From: Akkermansiaceae bacterium UBA1518
GTDB lineage: Bacteria > Verrucomicrobiota > Verrucomicrobiia > Verrucomicrobiales > Akkermansiaceae
Assembly (NCBI GenBank): GCA_002323895.1
Contig: DCQM01000119.1
Span: 1 to 7,219, forward strand
DNA length: 7,219 nt
Direction of reading: 5' to 3'
Made by a program: the position numbers and the translations under genes. Of the stretch, positions 5,670 through 7,219 are shown piece by piece. How positions within the stretch are numbered: position 1 is the stretch's first letter; each line of letters begins with the position of its first letter. The notes below the pieces were generated by a model. The model was given only the letters and a program-made list of their open reading frames with translations, ran no database searches and was not told the origin of the DNA.

Positions 5670-7026
5670 CCTTTGGCTGGGGAATGATGACCTCAGTTTC
5701 CGGCAGGGCCTCAGCGAGTTTTTTTTCGAACCAGCTGGCGGCATCAGGGTCTCCGTGAACAAGAAGGAGTTTCTTGGGGCGTGCTTTGACGGCAAATTCT
5801 AAAAGTTCTTCACGACGCGCGTGTCCTGAGAAATCAAATTCTTCGACGGTGCAATTGAGTTGCACTTTATGAGTTCCATCGAGTCGAATGACATCGCCCG
5901 ACGAAGCTTTCTTGATCGCACCGGCAGGAGTGGTCGGTTCCGCGTAGCCTACGAAGAGGAGGGAGTTAGCTGGGTTCTGGAGGAAGCTGCGCGCGAAAAT
6001 GTTGGAGGTGGTTTTCTCGCTCATCATACCGCTGGACAGGCAGTAGATCGCTCCAGGTTTGTATTCAATGGGTGCACGCCTTCTTTTATTCCCTGTGTGA
6101 ACCTTCATGTCGCGGAGGATTTCGAAGTTGGGGCGATGGCGCCTCGTCGAGCCTGAGAAGCTGTCGTAAATCATCGTCATCTTTGTGCTAAGACCACCCA
6201 TAAAAACTGGGGTCTGATCCGGAATTAAACCTTCGGTTTTAAAGTTATCGATCATCGTGAGCACTTCCTGTGTTTTGCCTATCGCGAAGACCGGAATGAG
6301 GGCTGAACCACCAGCTTCGATCGCATTCCGGATCCCTTTCGCAAGAAGTTTTTCTTGATCGGCACGGGTGTAATTGGTGGGGCGTTCGTCAGCCCCTCTT
6401 GTTGTTTCCATGATCAGGAGATCGGGCTCATTGAGCTGAGGGAAGCGGGCCCCTTTGATGAGCGAGTGACCCTTGAAGTTAACATCTCCAGTATAAAAGA
6501 TTTGTCTGTTATTCTTCTCGATCAGAACTCCTGCTGATCCTAAAATATGACCGGCGTCATAAAAAGTGACCGTTGTCTCCGTTTCTCCAAGGGGATCGAG
6601 TGAAAAAGTTTTTTCATAGGGTCGTATCATCCAGCGATCGCGGAGGTGATCGATTTCGCGATGATGATAGAGAGGGTAGTCGGTAATTCCTAATTCCTCC
6701 CTTTGACTGCTCATAACATTGACCGAGTTGTGAAGCAGAGCCTCACCAAGCGCTGCGCAGGGTGCGGTGAGATAAACAGGTGCCGAAGGTTGCTCCCGCT
6801 GAGCCACCGGAAGAGTTCCGATGTGGTCTAGGTGGGAGTGCGAGATGATGATTGCATCGGCGCTATCGAATGGAACATCCTGATAGCGGGGAAGAGCATC
6901 TAGTCCATTTTCTTTAGGGTGCATCCCGGCATCAAGGAGAATCAAAGTTCCATCTAGATTGAGAGAATAGGAGTTTCCACCGATTTCGGCTCGGAGATTT
7001 AGGGACTGGAATGAGAATGTGGACAC
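5653..7026 (-). CDS. Beta-CASP metallo-beta-lactamase-fold ribonuclease (CPSF73/Ysh1-like)
   Basis: The 457-residue product has the full catalytic set of the beta-CASP nuclease family, which cuts or trims RNA with two zinc ions. Motif 1 Asp is in DAG (32-34), and motif 2 is HSHLDH (63-68). Motif 3 His160 is in DAGHILGSA, and motif 4 Asp181 is in YTGDVNF. Beta-CASP motif A is Glu207 in METT, motif B His402 in FSGHA, and motif C His424 in LVHGD. His at motif C is the state seen in RNA-acting members. VFAIGKTQEVL (246-256) and the SSGMMSEKT stretch (331-339) lie in the inserted beta-CASP domain. No KH domain precedes it, unlike archaeal aCPSF1, and no RNase J C-terminal domain follows. The segment GYAEPTTPAGAIKK differs from the usual GYQAEGTxG form. 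The start is GTG at 7026, the furthest upstream start possible (in-frame stop at 7060-7062), with no Shine-Dalgarno. RNA substrate unknown. Confidence 0.93.
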   Translation of the reverse strand: MSTFSFQSLNLRAEIGGNSYSLNLDGTLILLDAGMHPKENGLDALPRYQDVPFDSADAIIISHSHLDHIGTLPVAQREQPSAPVYLTAPCAALGEALLHNSVNVMSSQREELGITDYPLYHHREIDHLRDRWMIRPYEKTFSLDPLGETETTVTFYDAGHILGSAGVLIEKNNRQIFYTGDVNFKGHSLIKGARFPQLNEPDLLIMETTRGADERPTNYTRADQEKLLAKGIRNAIEAGGSALIPVFAIGKTQEVLTMIDNFKTEGLIPDQTPVFMGGLSTKMTMIYDSFSGSTRRHRPNFEILRDMKVHTGNKRRRAPIEYKPGAIYCLSSGMMSEKTTSNIFARSFLQNPANSLLFVGYAEPTTPAGAIKKASSGDVIRLDGTHKVQLNCTVEEFDFSGHARREELLEFAVKARPKKLLLVHGDPDAASWFEKKLAEALPETEVIIPQPKAKILF

Positions 7027-7097
7027 GCGATCGAACGATAGGCGTAGAGCTGCGGCTGGCTAGAGATTTGTGTCTGAAGTTTAAAAGCATGAGGGTG

Positions 7098-7113
7098 ATT
7101 AAGACATCTTAAT
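7098..7113. promoter_or_regulatory. 16-bp palindrome upstream of the beta-CASP nuclease gene
   Basis: ATTAAGA-CA-TCTTAAT is a perfect 7+7 inverted repeat with a 2-base centre, about 72 bases before the GTG start. A second inverted pair, ATATC (7112-7116) and GATAT (7124-7128), overlaps its edge. On the minus strand TTAACG (7140-7135) lies 18 bases from GATATT (7116-7111), a weak -35/-10 pair. This would put the palindrome over or just past the start of transcription, a position suited to an operator. No regulator can be named. The rest of 7027-7219 shows no gene or RNA I can identify. Confidence 0.3.
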
Positions 7114-7219
7114 ATCTATTTTGGATATAGGTTTCGTTAAGAGAATTTCCCATCGCTGTTTTTCGCCGTAAAATCAACACCTTGGCAATCTAGAGTGAGA
7201 TTCATAAAAAATAGCGGCC

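Overview
The window reads as a chromosomal segment from a bacterium of moderate GC content. It holds three complete housekeeping or metabolic genes, one complete exported beta-propeller gene and one partial gene. The repertoire suggests a Gram-negative member of the Planctomycetes-Verrucomicrobia-Chlamydiae (PVC) group, most likely Verrucomicrobiota. The pointers are a PQQ-like beta-propeller with a WPRFLGPKG N-terminus, a possible FG-GAP-type remnant, GTG starts and mostly weak Shine-Dalgarno sequences. This is inference from gene style; no marker gene in the window fixes the phylum.

Layout: (1) 1-420 (+) is the C-terminal part of an M48-type zinc metalloprotease, cut by the window edge. (2) 421-627 is a gap with what may be the decayed end of an FG-GAP/VCBS-type repeat gene. 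(3) 617-1894 (-) encodes an exported PQQ-like (BamB-type) beta-propeller protein. (4) 1895-2178 is a gap with an exact TATAAT on the minus strand next to a long imperfect inverted repeat. (5) 2179-3663 (-) is lysS, class II lysyl-tRNA synthetase. (6) 3664-3903 is the divergent spacer between lysS and ilvA. It carries a GC-rich hairpin followed by a T run on the ilvA strand. (7) 3904-5433 (+) is ilvA, biosynthetic threonine ammonia-lyase with two C-terminal ACT-like domains. (8) 5434-5669 holds a doubtful small ORF. (9) 5653-7026 (-) is a beta-CASP metallo-beta-lactamase-fold ribonuclease. (10) 7027-7219 is its upstream region, with a 16-bp palindrome.

The genes do not form one pathway. They alternate in strand with spacers of roughly 200-280 bp, so each is probably its own transcription unit. 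lysS and the propeller gene share a strand, but the gap between them has its own promoter-like site. lysS and the beta-CASP nuclease serve translation and RNA turnover, ilvA makes 2-oxobutanoate for isoleucine synthesis, and the M48 protease and propeller protein act outside the cytoplasm.

I see no CRISPR array, transposon, tRNA, rRNA or phage gene, and no convincing new multi-gene system. The best leads are non-coding: a possible transcription attenuator in front of ilvA, the structured gap behind lysS, and the possible repeat-protein remnant next to the M48 gene.
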